A stretch of DNA of 64,000 nt from Tigriopus japonicus (taxonomy: Eukaryota > Arthropoda > Copepoda > Harpacticoida > Harpacticidae). This document shows positions 36,101 to 49,000 of the stretch, piece by piece. Under the pieces are notes generated by a model. That model ran no database searches. It had not been told where the DNA came from and saw only the letters and a program-made list of their open reading frames with translations. Each line of letters opens with the position of its first letter. Positions within the stretch are counted from its first letter, which is position 1. Location of the stretch: assembly GCA_010645155.1 (NCBI GenBank), contig CM021323.1, positions 8,478,784 through 8,542,783 on the forward strand. Reading direction: 5' to 3'. The translations under genes and the position numbers were made by a program.

Positions 36101-39100
36101 TACGAATTTAACAGTCTGTTGACAGCAACTGCATAAAACCCTTAAAAGAGGACATATAATTTTGAGGGCACGCTATCAACACGCAAAAAGTTCAAATGCA
36201 AGAGTCAATCAAATTACAGACCAAGGTTTCGTGAATATGCAATGCTATATTTGTCATACCAAAAGCTCATTAGTAGAAGTCAAAGCAAAATATGTATCTC
36301 TTGCTTTTTGACCAAAAAAGGCAGGATTTTTACAATCTTAACAGGTACACTGAAGCTAAAACAAGTATCAAAAGCTACAAGTACGAATACATACGGGTAC
36401 AATTAAGCATAGCTCAAGCTGGGATCGCGTTAAAAATACTGTTTGAGTCCAATCAGTTTACCAAAGTAAATTCGACGGACCAATTTTTTTTGTTACAAAA
36501 ACCTCACATTTCAGCACAACATTCGACCCCATGTTGTACTTTTTAAAATCCGCACTGAGTTCAATTTGCCAATCAAGGTTTCAAACCAAACCAAACTCAC
36601 CATTGTCTCGGATGGAAGACCTTCTTGACTCGTTTCCATTCCCCCATAGCATTGAGATGTGTACGCAGAGTGAACGTGATTTCGGGATTAGTGTTTCGAA
36701 GGTGAGCAATGAATTGCTTCATTTCTCGGGGAGTGAGCCGAGCATCCGGGTAATACTGATCATTCGCAATGGCGGCAATGATGCTGATCACTAAAGAGAT
36801 GCCTGCAAAGAGAACGCGACTTAATGTTATCCTTCAACCATTTTTGAACATACTGAGGAAATCAGTAGCTGAGTTTATATACCCTGTGACAACTTGAGTT
36901 GTGACAGAAATTTTTCGCTACCACACGCCGTTGACTTCAATTGCAAACTCGAAAGTACATAAGTTAGGACAAGAAATCCTGTGGCAAAAGTTATGAAAGA
37001 GTTTTGCGAAGGGGCTTACAAGCTTAGCTTTCTTTGAACGATTTCTTGTGGCAACTTACGTACTTTCGTGTTTGCAAATGAAACCAACGGCGTGTGGTAA
37101 CGTAAAATTTCTGTAACAACTCAAGTTGTCACAGGGTATATAAACTCAGCTAATTTAGCCACAACAGATGGGAAACAAACAAATTTAACAAACAGCAAAC
37201 AAAGAAAAACAAATGTTAGCGTACTAAACAATTACAAATCACAAACAAACACAAGCAAATGGGACAAAGAAAGCCAACAGATGTTGAATGTTTTGGTCTC
37301 CCAACAAATCAGGGCTGCCAAAAGTGACACCCTTTATGTGAGGAAAAAAGCTTAAAAGTAACTTAAAGTCTTGAAAACCTTCTACTGTCAAAACCAAGAG
37401 CTCCAGTGTTATGAAATATCCCTTTGTAACCAATCAATTTTTTCACGAGCACAAAGAATTGCGGCGAAAATGATCCCTAGATACTTGCGTTGACTAGAGA
37501 CGCTTTATTGTGAGAGACAGGCGGGGTTTTGACTGAAGCGTCATGGAGAAAAGTAAACGATTTTTTTAACTAAAAACATTTCCAAATAAACAGGCTCTCC
37601 AGGCTTTGGACGTAAAAAATGTCAAATGGAATGTTCACAGAAACCTTTTCAAGTGACCTTGCCCATCGTTCAGAGTCTTAAATTGCAAACTTTCAGAATG
37701 GTTTTGGAACAGAAAAATAGAAGTTGGAAGCATCAATCTATTTTACAGCACATTAGGTTGGGCTCTAGAAAAACGCAAACGTTTTGCTTTAAAGTAAGAT
37801 GTGGAGGCACTGGATTGAGCGAGGGCTTGTTGAGGCTTCCATCTGCTAAAAATGGCGCCCAAAAGGGAATCAGCCAATCACATGATGCGAATTGAATGAC
37901 ATCATTGACGCCGGTCTCAAGCTCGCCCATCTCTCTCTAGAGCGTCTCTAGCGTTGACAAATCACCACAAATCATAACGGCAACACTTTTTATTTGGGAA
38001 TGGTACAAATTTACCCCCAAAAAACAACCTAAACAAATATACAAATAAACAAAGAAATGGCCAATTTGTTCGCATCAGTAGTATTAACTCTACAGAATTC
38101 CAACGATTTTTCACGCAACCTTTTCTTATCTACAGCTGCTATTTGAACTTCAAAACGCAACACTATGTCATATCTATAATGTCTGTGGTTGCATGGAGCA
38201 CAGTTGTCTCTGAAGTTTTTCTGGTGAAAAAGTTGAAAGTTAGTAAACAGTTGAGCTTGGCTAAGAAAAGTTGACTGCTGTGTCGATTTCAGTACCAACC
38301 TTGAATTTAAAGGAAGTTTTGATCACTTGTTCTTGATAACATCAATGCTCGAAGAAAGAAACCTCAAATCGTTACTTTATCGGAAAAATGGTGTTTCTTA
38401 AGTTGAATTTTCTTTGCAAAGGTTTCTCCTCGACTTCAAATATCAGGATGACGACCTTTAAGACTTTGCAGTTTTCGAAGATGTACACAAGAGAACCGAA
38501 GCTAAATTAGATCCAGCCTTCATTTCCAACCAATTGTGAAAGGCCCTAACGGATATACGTTTTTTTCTTGGTGAGAATACTTGACATTTGAGTTAATGTC
38601 TCTAGGGTATAAACCCAGTAGATTAGCATACTCCATCCAAAGCATGGACTATCGCTAGTGGCTCAATTATATCCTCGTTCTATGTTGCAAAAAATCCCTG
38701 GAAACACAAATTTGGACAAACTATAAAGGCCATATTACGAACCTAATGAAACTCACATCCGGTACTTAAGATGCATTTTGGGGCTACAGGCTTTCGTTTC
38801 ATAGAAGCGATTAAAAATGGCTCAAGACGTGATGAAGCTCTTTCAAAAAAGCTCACAAATTGTGAAAAATGGTAATCAAAAGCTCCAAATTGCAAAATTG
38901 ATTTCATTAACCAGAAGCACCAAAGTTCTCGATTGGTCAATATATCATAGGATGATAAATATGACATATGTATTGTCTGGTCTCTGCGTTCTTTTTGTTC
39001 AGAATATGGCTAGTATTTGAATTGACTTTATCTTTGAACGACTCAAAGGTGCAGTCGTGACCAACTTTTAAGTGGAAATAAAGATATAAAGGACAAATGT

Positions 39101-39300
39101 CCTATAATAGTTGATTTTTACCCAAGAAGATTCCTCCTGTGCAAGCTACCGTGGTGCAATCTGGACATTGGAGACTGGCAATATTTTGCCAACAATAGTT
39201 ATATGTAAAGATGAAATATACGATCCACACCCAAACGGAGACATTGGCATGAAGCACGGCTAAAAACCAGGTCCAAGACAGGGTTTCCGAAAACGGAGAT
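33123..39300 (-). CDS. multi-pass membrane protein with C-terminal PY motifs (5' end uncertain)
   Basis: Six exons join with matching phases: 39,300-39,122, 36,802-36,601, 34,971-34,758, 33,963-33,739, 33,666-33,573 and 33,346-33,123 (about 378 codons). The first begins inside a codon, so at least one upstream exon exists. Hydrophobic segments are LSWTWFLAVLHANVSVWVWI (onward), GGIFLGISLVISIIAAIA (across the first junction) and FYLDILLRFAWILNLLGF. A roughly 200-residue loop lies between the second and third. The tail has PPPAY, PPKY and LPTY near the stop, ligands for WW domains of Nedd4-type ubiquitin ligases. This tail resembles that of LAPTM4-type lysosomal proteins, but the body does not clearly match, so the family is open. 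Endosomal sorting is inference. AATAAA on this strand lies at 32,867-32,862. Confidence 0.72.
36868..37150. mobile_element. 283-bp palindromic MITE in an intron of the PY-motif gene
   Basis: The element is flanked by TA and nearly all of it is two inverted arms of about 100-110 bp, starting GCTGAGTTTATATACCCTGT at the left and ending with its complement at the right. The arms differ at roughly a tenth of positions. It lies 65 bp upstream of the exon that starts at 36,802, on that gene's acceptor side, so it could affect splicing. No coding capacity. Confidence 0.88.
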
Positions 39301-39429
39301 CTGTAAGTAAAAAGAAGTCAAACAATTTAGATAAATAATCGAAACATATTCCTGCCCAATTGGCCCCAGAATACCAAATTTTGACCTCCAAAAAAATCAA
39401 TGAATCTATGAGTTTTATCGTCATTTGTT

Positions 39430-39645
39430 TTGATTTCGAAAGATGTCGTTGCTGTTCACTATGAAGGATTACGGAAAGCCATGTTGGACATTTTCACATT
39501 GTACTTACTTGAAAAAGCAAACGAGTCCAAGCATGGGCAAAATGACCTCCCAAATGATCATGATCTCCCAAAAGTAACTGTAGTACAACAAGTTGCATAC
39601 CGAAGAGAACTGGAAAAGAGAATAAAATTTATTAAAAATCTATAG
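39430..39645 (+). CDS. short protein-like frame, possibly a gene fragment
   Basis: A plus-strand frame with balanced composition encodes MLDIFTLYLLEKANES and VVQQVAYRRELEKRIKFIKN before TAG; the first ATG is at about 39,481. No splice partner or family was recognised. It lies just outside the known 5' exon of the opposite-strand PY-motif gene. A relic of a retrogene or transposon is as likely as a real exon. Confidence 0.25.
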   Translation: MISKDVVAVHYEGLRKAMLDIFTLYLLEKANESKHGQNDLPNDHDLPKVTVVQQVAYRRELEKRIKFIKNL

Positions 39646-41015
39646 TTGGGGCGGAAATGATACGTTTTAATTTATTACAAGAACATGCGGGGTGTTTAAA
39701 TGCGCAATGAAAGTTATTTTCCAACGTTTGTTTAGATACATATAAAACGTCAATCACTTTATCTCTTTCTCGTGCTTTTCCTTGTCTGAAGTCGTCAACT
39801 TTTGGCGGCTTCCTTGTCAAATCATTCAATTTTAGCGAAGAGGGGAAGCTAAAACATACAAATCTCCTTTATTCCATTGAGCCTTATTTATGAGGAAAGC
39901 TACGTGGGGATTCCAGATTATAGTAAGTAGACTGGGCCTGTAGTTTGTTAAGTTGAACGATTTTCGGATTTATGCCAAAGAGCAAAATGAAGATTTATCT
40001 CTTGTAAGCAGGTTATATTTTGCATATCGTGTTGTTAGACAAACTTGTTCGAAGTTATGATTTAATTGGGTAAGGTATGTTGGGTGACCCCTGCGCAATT
40101 AAAGAAATAGACGCAAAGAGCGAGAAAGTCGTCAAAATCCAATATTTTGTAAAGTAAAGATGTTGCTTATACTCATATATCAATATTAGGGGAACAACTC
40201 TTGAGAAACAACGGTGAGTTTTAATATAAAACGTCTTGACTTTAAAAGCTACATCATTTTTCTCATGTTGCTCGCTCTTGTCGCTTATTTTCTATGGATA
40301 AAGGGGTCGCCCACATACCTTGTCTAATTAAATCATAGCTTTGAACAAGCTTGCCTAACAACAAAATTTGTAAAATAAGGCAGCCTCACAAGAGACCAAT
40401 GTTTATTTCGATTTGTACCTAAATTAAAAAATTGCCGCATTTAGCCGAGTTACAACCCCAGTCCACCTCTAGTCTGGATATCCCTCTTACATATATTGCA
40501 AAAGACAAAAAAAAACACAATAATTCAAATACTTCAAATGCATTTTTCTAGGCTCAATATTCAATTTTTAAATTCGATAATCGGCAAACATGAAATAGCC
40601 ATTACAAAACACCATCTAGCATTCAAAATACTCTATTGAATCTTAAAAGTAGTCTTTCTTAAGTGCAGATAAATGGAGCGGCTTTAGGAAATAAGTTGTT
40701 AATCGGCGATGATGGAAACACTCTCTGAAAAATGATACCCTCTTCATTACTTTTGCAAGCTATGAAAAATAGGATCGTGGGAGCTGGAATAAATAGTTTT
40801 TTATATCATGCTATCCTAACATTTTCCATAAATGGCAAACTCACAAAAAATCTTAAATCTATTAGTAGTGCCTAAGTACAGAAATAGAGCTAACGGCTTG
40901 TCATTAAAATGAGAGGTTATTTCAAACCAGTAATTGTTCCGTTGCATTTTTATTTTAGTAACTTGGACGTATGTGGTGTTCTCTAATACATCCCTCGTTG
41001 ATTCAACCCTTCCCT

Positions 41016-41041
41016 AGAGCACTATAAAATTATAGTGCTCT
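41016..41041. repeat. perfect 26-bp hairpin flanked by an 11-bp direct repeat
   Basis: AGAGCACTATAA pairs with TTATAGTGCTCT. ACCCTTCCCTA occurs at 41,006-41,016 and again at 41,042-41,052, so the hairpin looks like a tiny insertion that duplicated its target. No other feature is nearby. Confidence 0.7.
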
Positions 41042-41446
41042 ACCCTTCCCTATCGACCTCTCTCTTGGGAAAACGAGTTAAGAACGTTACGAAATCACTA
41101 AGAATTTAATTGATCTACTTGTTGCATTCAAATGAATAGTGTGAAAGGATGTTAAGATTATAACATTTAGTTCTTTGGAAACTATTGTCTGTTCAAAGAA
41201 ATCCTGATTTGCAATCGTTAAGAGGTTTAACCTTGATGAGTGTTTTTCATGCATCAAAGCATTTTCCACTCCAAATAAAGAAGTGCTTCCAAAGAAATGG
41301 AATGTGCCTCATTGCCAATTAGAGATAGTTGGGCACAATTTTTCGCAATTCAAAATCTGTGCTTGTTAGTTCCTAATTAAGGACTTTTACCACACCTCAT
41401 GTCTCAATTAGGGCTCCAATAAGGGTACATGGATGCACAAAAATAC

Positions 41447-41578
41447 CTGGTGAATTTCATTGACGGGGTCCTCTGAAGTGATCTCCTCAACGATCTTTTT
41501 GGGTACCACTTTCAGATCCAAAAGGTTCATTGACTCCATGGCTTTAGTCAGGACACTCAGAGACAAAGAAATGGCCAT
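41447..41578 (-). CDS. probable initial coding exon (44 codons), gene assignment open
   Basis: The minus-strand exon starts ATGGCC at 41,578 and runs 44 codons to CACCAG|GTATTT. It encodes MAISLSLSVLTKAMESMNLL and an acidic segment KKIVEEITSEDPVNEIHQ; only this frame is open. It ends in phase 0, whereas the PY-motif gene's first known exon needs an incoming phase of 2. If it belongs to that gene, one unseen exon lies between 39,301 and 41,446. It could instead start another transcript. The function is unknown. Confidence 0.45.
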
Positions 41579-44272
41579 ACTAAAACCTCTCCACTAGAGT
41601 GATTTGTTTTAAAACTGAGGGCAAATGGCATGCCTCCATGTATTCCTCGTCTAGAGAGACATGGTTCCACTTTTACTCTCTTTTCTGTATTCCTTTTCCT
41701 TGGAAGTATGCTGTCACTTTCAGCTGACGATGAGAATCTTCAAGGGATTGATTGGAGAGTTATGTCAATCTATTGATTTCTGATGGCACTGTGATCCATT
41801 ATCTTGACCACATCTCCAATCAAATAGGGACCTCTTTAGTGTCTTGAGATGATTGGAATGATGAACACGAAATGGAACACTTGTGAGGGATTGCGTGGAT
41901 CACACTAAACCCGACTTTCTTTGGAAGTGGAAGCTCGCATTTGAACCAATGGCATTGTGCTCTCAGCTTCCAAAGGAGAGCTTTCCACTGGAAAGCTGTA
42001 GATAGACCAAAGCCAAGAGAGGGAGAGAGGGAAAAGAGACCGGAAAATTTAGTGAAACAAATATATTTTGGAACGTTTTTGCGATTAAGTTTTTTTAAAG
42101 TGCAAGCTCTTGCAACTAAAAAAGCACTAGATGGCGCACTTTATGACTGCATTCTACTATTACAGTAAACTATGTGTATATAACTATAACTACTAACTGT
42201 ATATAACTATATTTAGTATGACTAACCCTATCTGGAAAGAACTACTTTTGGTAAAAGTTTTTTAAAAAATTGTGCTTTCAAAATATTTCTGCATCTCTTC
42301 ATGTACTTACACAATGTGTAAAAGAATATGCACAAGAGATTGATAGATACTGCTTGGGACCAAGTATCTCCTCAAAGTAGATCAAGAAGAGAGAGAATAA
42401 AAATGTGCAAGACAACATAATGCCAATAACATAACTTTGCAAATCTTATGTTTTATCTAAGCATTGCAATCCTGGGACCAAAAAATAGCATGCCCATAAT
42501 CTTTTAGTACAGTTGATTTAGGTTCTGCTCACTCTTGATTTTTGAGTATATCTTTATGACCCAAAGCTTTGAATGATATGGTACGTTTTAACAAAGATAC
42601 ATTGATGGTACTTAAAGTTATGCTTGCTTAGTAAATGTTATGAATTTCCTTGATTTAATTTTTTTTTAAATAATAATGTTTATTGCGATAAGTTATTTTA
42701 TCATTGGACAAGGGGAAATAGAGATAGAGAGAAACTGAAGGATGATTCCATGAATTATTATTATATATTATGAAGTTCAAAACAGAAATATTCCACTGAC
42801 AATTTTTGCACATTAGTTATGATAAAATTTCATTCATGATATTATTGGACGTGGTAAAAATGTTGTACAAAGACCGTGATATGTTGTTAAAGAACATGAT
42901 GACTTTCTCATTAAATTTGAATCAAAACCAGTTTGTTGCACTGTTAAAAACTCTTTTCTTATCGACCTCTCCTCACTCCTCAAATGTTTTTAACTGTTTT
43001 TAGTGTGAAATCTGACGACTTTGTACAAAGTGTAAGAATGGTCTGTTTTCGCCTAACTTCTCACTGTTCGTTTTTTATGTGATCAATCTGCCCTTTGTAT
43101 TCTACTTTTGCCTCTTCATTAGTTTTATTTTTTTACCTATACCCTATATACATCATACTTGATGATTTGGGTGGTCCCTACAATAAACAATCTATGCAAT
43201 TATCGTTTTTATCATTTGGTTATGTCAGACAAACCAAAAAACCAGCAACACACTCATTGGTGTAAGAGAACGACTTACAGATTTTACTGTCTTTTCTTTA
43301 TGCATAAACTTCCCGTCTCTATGAATGACGTATTCCATCTGTCGTAACACATGTATTTCAGCGAAAATGCGACGACAATTTTGTAGCCAGCCTCATGAAA
43401 CAACGTGAATGTGAACAATTGGGCAAGAAACCATCGGCCAACACAGAATAAGAAACACTGGAAGAGGGTGGGTCATCAAAAATCCTTAAAGAAAAGCGTG
43501 TATCCAAAAATATCGGCAATCAACTACTTATAATAACATTCTAGAAAAGAAATGGATCCGACATCAAGGCGAGATTGACAGGGCTCTATGATTCTCGCCT
43601 TAGGAGTGTCATTTCCTACCATATTTTGAACAATATCGAGTCTTGCATATTGATATCAAGACTCTAATGGTTGTCTTATATGGTACAAAACGTGTAATGC
43701 ATCTTTCAAATGAACCGGATGAAGTAGAAAAAGACGTGGTTTGGATTTTGGTTGAAGGAGGAGTACAAAGATCCGGAACTGTTCTGAAATGAAAATGAAC
43801 AATTTCATTAGCCTAATGGGACATCTGCCTTGTTATTTGATCCAGAACCTTTCTGTTAAATCCAGTTTTTATTATTATTTTGAAATACTATTTTGAACGA
43901 TTCGCGATCAATTCATGAACAATTTTTACAAAGTACAAAGATTTTGGTTTGTTAGAGAACACATGTATTTATATTTTTGAATTCTAGATAAGGAATATCC
44001 ACATTTAGAATTTACAGGGTGATTCATAAGAAAAAGTTCAGCAAATCATGTTCACGGTGCTAAAAAAAACTTTAACTTGCCACTTTTATTTACGTTAAGT
44101 CTACATTAAAATCTAAACACCTAAAACATACTTTATTAACATTTTATTATAAATGTAATCAACACATTTGGAGGATTTTAAAGAAAACAAACAGTTTTGT
44201 TACTTAGATTGCCGTCATATCATTCAACACACCCTGCTGGGGTGCCCTCTCTCGTTCTGAAAATGCGATTGT

Positions 44273-44702
44273 AGGTAAAAAGGTCACAACCAAAAAAGGC
44301 ACAGTAAAAAGGTCACGGGGTAAAACGGTCACAGTAATAAAGTCGAACGGTAAATAGGTCACTTTTCAATGGGCATGATTGTGTTCCACCCGGAGTCTCT
44401 TAGAACCCTATCTTGACAGGCAGATCTTGAAAAATTATCTTGCAAAAATGTGGATCCTGGGCCCGTTGGGACCATTGTTTTAAAAAACAAATAGTGTTGG
44501 GATTCGCTTTGTGTTGACTATACTAATGAGACTGGACATAATTGTGTTCCACTTTGTGAATTTTTGGGTCCCATGGGACAGTCTTCAACAATGGCGCAAG
44601 TTAGGGTCCCTAAGGTACCCCCTAGGCTACCTCCGGAGCTTTTTCGAGGGTCTGTGACCTATTTACCATGTGACCTTTTACCGTGACCGTTTTACTGCGA
44701 CC
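44273..44702. mobile_element. element with inverted arrays of a GTAAAANGGTCAC motif
   Basis: At the left (44,273-44,363) about five variants of GTAAAAAGGTCACAG run forward, with A/C/T at the variable position. At the right (44,648-44,702) about four variants run in the opposite sense (GACCTATTTAC, TGACCTTTTAC, TGACCGTTTTACT). The roughly 285-bp centre is unique and non-coding. The layout resembles multiple subterminal transposase sites. I cannot assign a superfamily. Confidence 0.6.
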
Positions 44703-45637
44703 AGAGCAAGCCTTTGTTAGGAAGTTGAATTAAGCTTCAATCTAAGAGAAAAGTGACAAACTGCGCGATCTTAAGGTTCCAACGAATTTGGATGCCTCTC
44801 CAAAATTCTGTTTTTCTTCCCAATTTCAACCAAATTTTGACCTTTATTTATCATCACTTGCCATGACTTTTAGATTTTTGAATGTTTTATTATCGTAGAT
44901 AAACTCTAAAAGACTCGAAATATGAAGAGAAGTCAACTGCAAGAAGAATGCTGCAATTTTGTTTTTGCTGCAAGTTTAAGTTGAGAATAGCTCTGATATC
45001 AAAAGACTTTGCTCCTTTTGCCTCCATCTTGTGGCGATTTTTGGAACCCTCGGTTAAACTTCTTCATTGACAACGTACCAACATGTCATTTTATGGTTCA
45101 GAAGTACTCAAGAGAATGCTTTTGAGTATGTTCTAGGTAACATTATACATTATTTTGACATTGGGTGACAAAACATACAAGACATAATATCTTTCAAATT
45201 CATTTTTTATCATATACCCAGAGCGGTTTTTCACTTTTTGGGGTTGAAATGGGCCAATTGAATTTGAACAACTTGGCAGTTGATCGACAAATTTTCAATT
45301 AATTTCAATTCAATAGGTATCGTAGACAGCTCTAAAAGTGTGTTGCCTAGATTTTCAAAGTTAGATGTTTAACTTAAGTCTAGGCCTGATTTAGATAAAA
45401 GTAGAAAATCAAAGTTGTTTATCTTGGTTTCATTGGTATAGTTTGTAAATATTTTTCCACGTCAAAAATTTTGAGAGACTCAAATTTAAGGGAAATGAGT
45501 GTAAGAGTATGGATTTTTATACAAAACATTATTAACAGACCAAAGATTTATCTGAAATTTTTCGGCTAAAGCTATTTGAAAACAGATATAATTGCTTTAG
45601 CATAAGTATACGTATTTGTTAATACTTGGAAAATACA

Positions 45638-45937
45638 CAGGGTTATTTTGAATTGAAGTCCCAAAAACTTTATACACCCAATAATTAGTTTTCGTTGTCT
45701 AATAATTCCAGCATTTTTAGTCCTTCTGCAAGAAAGGACGTTTTTATTTGGAATAGAGCATGCGCACCTTGGGTGAGGGAGTTTATTTTGAAATGAAAAC
45801 CAAAGCTCTATAATGATCAAATCAATATCAGGATACCTCAAACTGTTTTATTCAATTGGTGATAGTTTAATTAAATAACAAACGTAATGTGTAATGATTC
45901 TTGGTTTGGTATGGGACTTTATTTCGTGACAACCCTG
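45638..45937 (-). mobile_element. TA-flanked element family, diverged copy 3 (inverted)
   Basis: The ends CAGGGTTATTTTGAATTGAAG and CGTGACAACCCTG (with GGGACTTTATTT inside) match the family at 10.9 and 27.3 kb. The interior aligns in reverse: CTCCCTCACCCAAGGTGCGC here against CTCCCTCGCTCAAGGTACGC there. The right side has TA; the left flank is CA. At about 300 bp it is shorter and clearly older. Confidence 0.7.
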
Positions 45938-46098
45938 TATTTGCTTTAAATAATCATTAATAAATGGAAATCTCAAACTCAATTTTTATTCCAAAAACTC
46001 CACAAGTTCAAAACAATTCCGTTGCATTCCATGTCTTTGAGATAACCTAACATATTGATAGTTTGTTTTGAGGTGTTTCTTTTTACCTAAGTCTTGAT

Positions 46099-49000
46099 TC
46101 AGAGAGTGTCACTTTGTCCTTCACCAGTAAGATAATATGGAAACTCGTTGTTTTCCACATTGGTATCCTGTCTGTTGGAATCTCCTCCGCGTTTGAACAT
46201 CCGATAAACAAGAAGCTTTTGATGGCTGAAAGGCAAAGTACAAAAAGGGTTTGTTACCAAACATAAAAAGATTCTCTTCTTGAGTCCTTCAAAGAGCGGA
46301 ATTTGCAAATGTCTCACAAAAAACATCTTTGATTTATTGTTGACAACAACCAAATTGAGATCCACAAAGGTGTACTTCTGAGTGTACTATGCCGCATTTT
46401 GCCAAATGTATTTGTGAGAGTGCTTCTAAAGTTGATAGCTTCATTACTTTGAGAACTTAACCAAAAATAAAGTTTCACATGCTCTGAGATTGATCCACAG
46501 AGTCTGTTTTAGTTTTTGTGCTTTTAAGCTTTTGGCTCATCTTTTTTTGAACTGGGGCCGCAAAAAAAGAAAGAAAATATAATCACTTGATGGTTTTTGC
46601 TTCATGGAGAAAGTGGATGCTGAGCCTCAAAATAAAGCTTGTTTTTTCGAATTGAAATCTGAACAATGTGGTTCTTCACTAACTCATTTGTTATCTAAAA
46701 CTAATCTTTTTACTTTTCAAAAAAGCCCCATTGCGAATTCGATTGCTCAAAACCAAAAATCGAAAGGAGGTGAGGAGGGTAAAAACAACAATGTTGCCAG
46801 TAATTATTCCACTCATGATGCCAAAAAAATGTCTGAATAAATGATAAGTATCGCCAAATTTCAAAGAATTCTTACCTTTATGTTCTATTATTGAACACAA
46901 AATGTGAGCCAAAAACGCAATGTCATAACTTGCAATGACCAAAAAAGTTATTTTTCAGCTAAAAATGGGCAAAAAAGATTTTTTTAAGGATGAAAATGAA
47001 CGCAATATGGTTGTTTTCCCCCAAAAGTGGCCAAAAAGGTTTAAAGTAATTTGTCAATTAATAAGGCAAAATATATTTCATCTGTTGTGTTTTTTTGTCG
47101 GCAATTTTTGGTTCTCCATTTTTAAATCAACAAAAAAAACTTTTTTTCTTTTTTGGTCCTCGTTTTAAATATTTTTTGTGTCTGAAAAAACGTGAAAAAA
47201 GTTTTTTCTGCTTCAAATTTCTATAACATGCAAAAAAAAGGTTTTGTTTTCTGACAAAAATGGGCAAAAAAGTGTTTTTAAAATTTAAAGTTAAAACTTT
47301 TTAATCCTCGCTCTAGTCAACTCATAACCTTTAAACATTTCAGAACCCATAAAGTATGAAATATTGCATTATTGAATTAGCAGAGGTTCATTTACTTCAG
47401 TTTCACAAACAGAAGACATCCATCTGTTTATGGCAGTGTTGAACAATACTGCATTTGTTTGGCAACACTGTTTTAAAATCCTTTTTAAGAAAAAATGAGC
47501 TTTGCTTTTGAAGTAGTAAAATTTAACTGGTATGCTCCTTTTAGCCAAAAAAATTATCATCAATGATGCTAGTTAAATGTTGCAATACAAAAGAAAATCC
47601 TGCTCCATTTTGGACATGTTCTAGCCCCAAAACTTTCGTTCCCGTTGTTGATTCTTACTCGTTCGATTTGGCGCCTCCTTCATTTCTGGCCACAAGTTTT
47701 CTGGTCACTCTTGGATCCTCTCCTAGATCGAATCTCTTATTGGTGCCCATCAGAGGGATTCTTCTTAAGTATGGAGCTTGCATCCTTGGAGGATAGAGAT
47801 TGGGGTAATAATGACCGGGATGTTGAGCAAGGTATTGCCTCACTGACATGGAGAATGGTTCCGCATATTCTGAGGCTTAAAAATGTATAATGTTAGGTAC
47901 AACCGACATATTTGGTTTGTTGAAACGTTGGTTTATCAACTGTTGCTTAATTGATTATGACATAGCATTGAACACGATTTTCATGAACAATTTTCCACCC
48001 TGATTAAATTGATTTATGTATTGAAAGAATACTGTCAAAAGATTTTTGATGACAAATGACACACTTCTACATCTTATCATATTCTACCTTTATTAGCCTT
48101 ATTATTATTTAAACCTTTATACCTATGTTTAGTTCTTCAATTTTGAATCACGTTCATTTTTGACACACACACATTTTTTCAACTACCTGAGTTTCAATAA
48201 TAAAATATAGCTATTTCACTCTCCCTCATGTGCAAAAATTTGATTTGAAAATCGCTACTGATATTTTTGCAGTATATGGTCCTTTTACGAAGAGCTGCCT
48301 GGGATGTCACCATACTAATACAGCGCCAAAAATTTCATCGACACAAACGTTTACCCCATTTTCGAACTTTTCACAATACACTGGACATTTAAGAACAGAA
48401 ATTTTGAGTCATAATTCATAAAGCTCAGAGGTTGCACGTGTTTTCTATTTTACTGGTTGCGCTTAAAGGACTCTTGCCTTGTAATCAAAGTTTGCAAATT
48501 TTTCCCTTTTGAAAAGCTTTTTTTGCATTTGTTCAACCAAACCGGCATCAAGACTTGCTGTTTTAATGCCAATTTATAAACTTCAGACATTGCACCATTT
48601 TTACTCTTAATATATTAATCCTGACAAGAGACCATTCATTAGTCTTGGGTGTTGTTCTGTTCTCCTTGTTTTCGACGATGAAAGGTTGCATTTTAGGAAT
48701 ATGTATAGTGGGTATTAGTAAAGAGATCAATAAAGACAATAAGACGGGAGAAGACAAATAAAATAATTATATGAAAGAAAATTAATTTAGGAAAACCATT
48801 GATTTTCAAAAAACGAAATGTTGAACACTGGCTGCTTGGACGGTAAAATATTACAAAGCACCGGCACTGGTTTGTGATCAATTTTCATATCACTCATATT
48901 ACTATTTTACCTTCCATTCGGTCGGTTGCCCTACATCTAGCAATCTAGATATCCAAGATTGAACCAAAGCTAATTTTCAATCAAGCTAAACAACTAAAAC

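Larger units (their letters stand above)
41579..46098. other. intergenic, AT-rich, two transposable elements
   Basis: No gene assembled. It contains the array-ended element at 44,273-44,702 and the inverted TA-element copy at 45,638-45,937. A mariner-like terminus (TACAGGGTGATTCATAAGAA) starts at 44,017 without a visible partner. A short plus frame after a TATTTCAG acceptor at about 43,361 is open to 43,452 but has no other support. Confidence 0.45.

Noticed and set aside
43361..43452. Plus-strand terminal exon candidate after TATTTCAG (RKCDDNFVASLMKQRECEQL)
   Set aside because: Protein-like but only 30 codons, with no upstream exon or poly(A) signal found.
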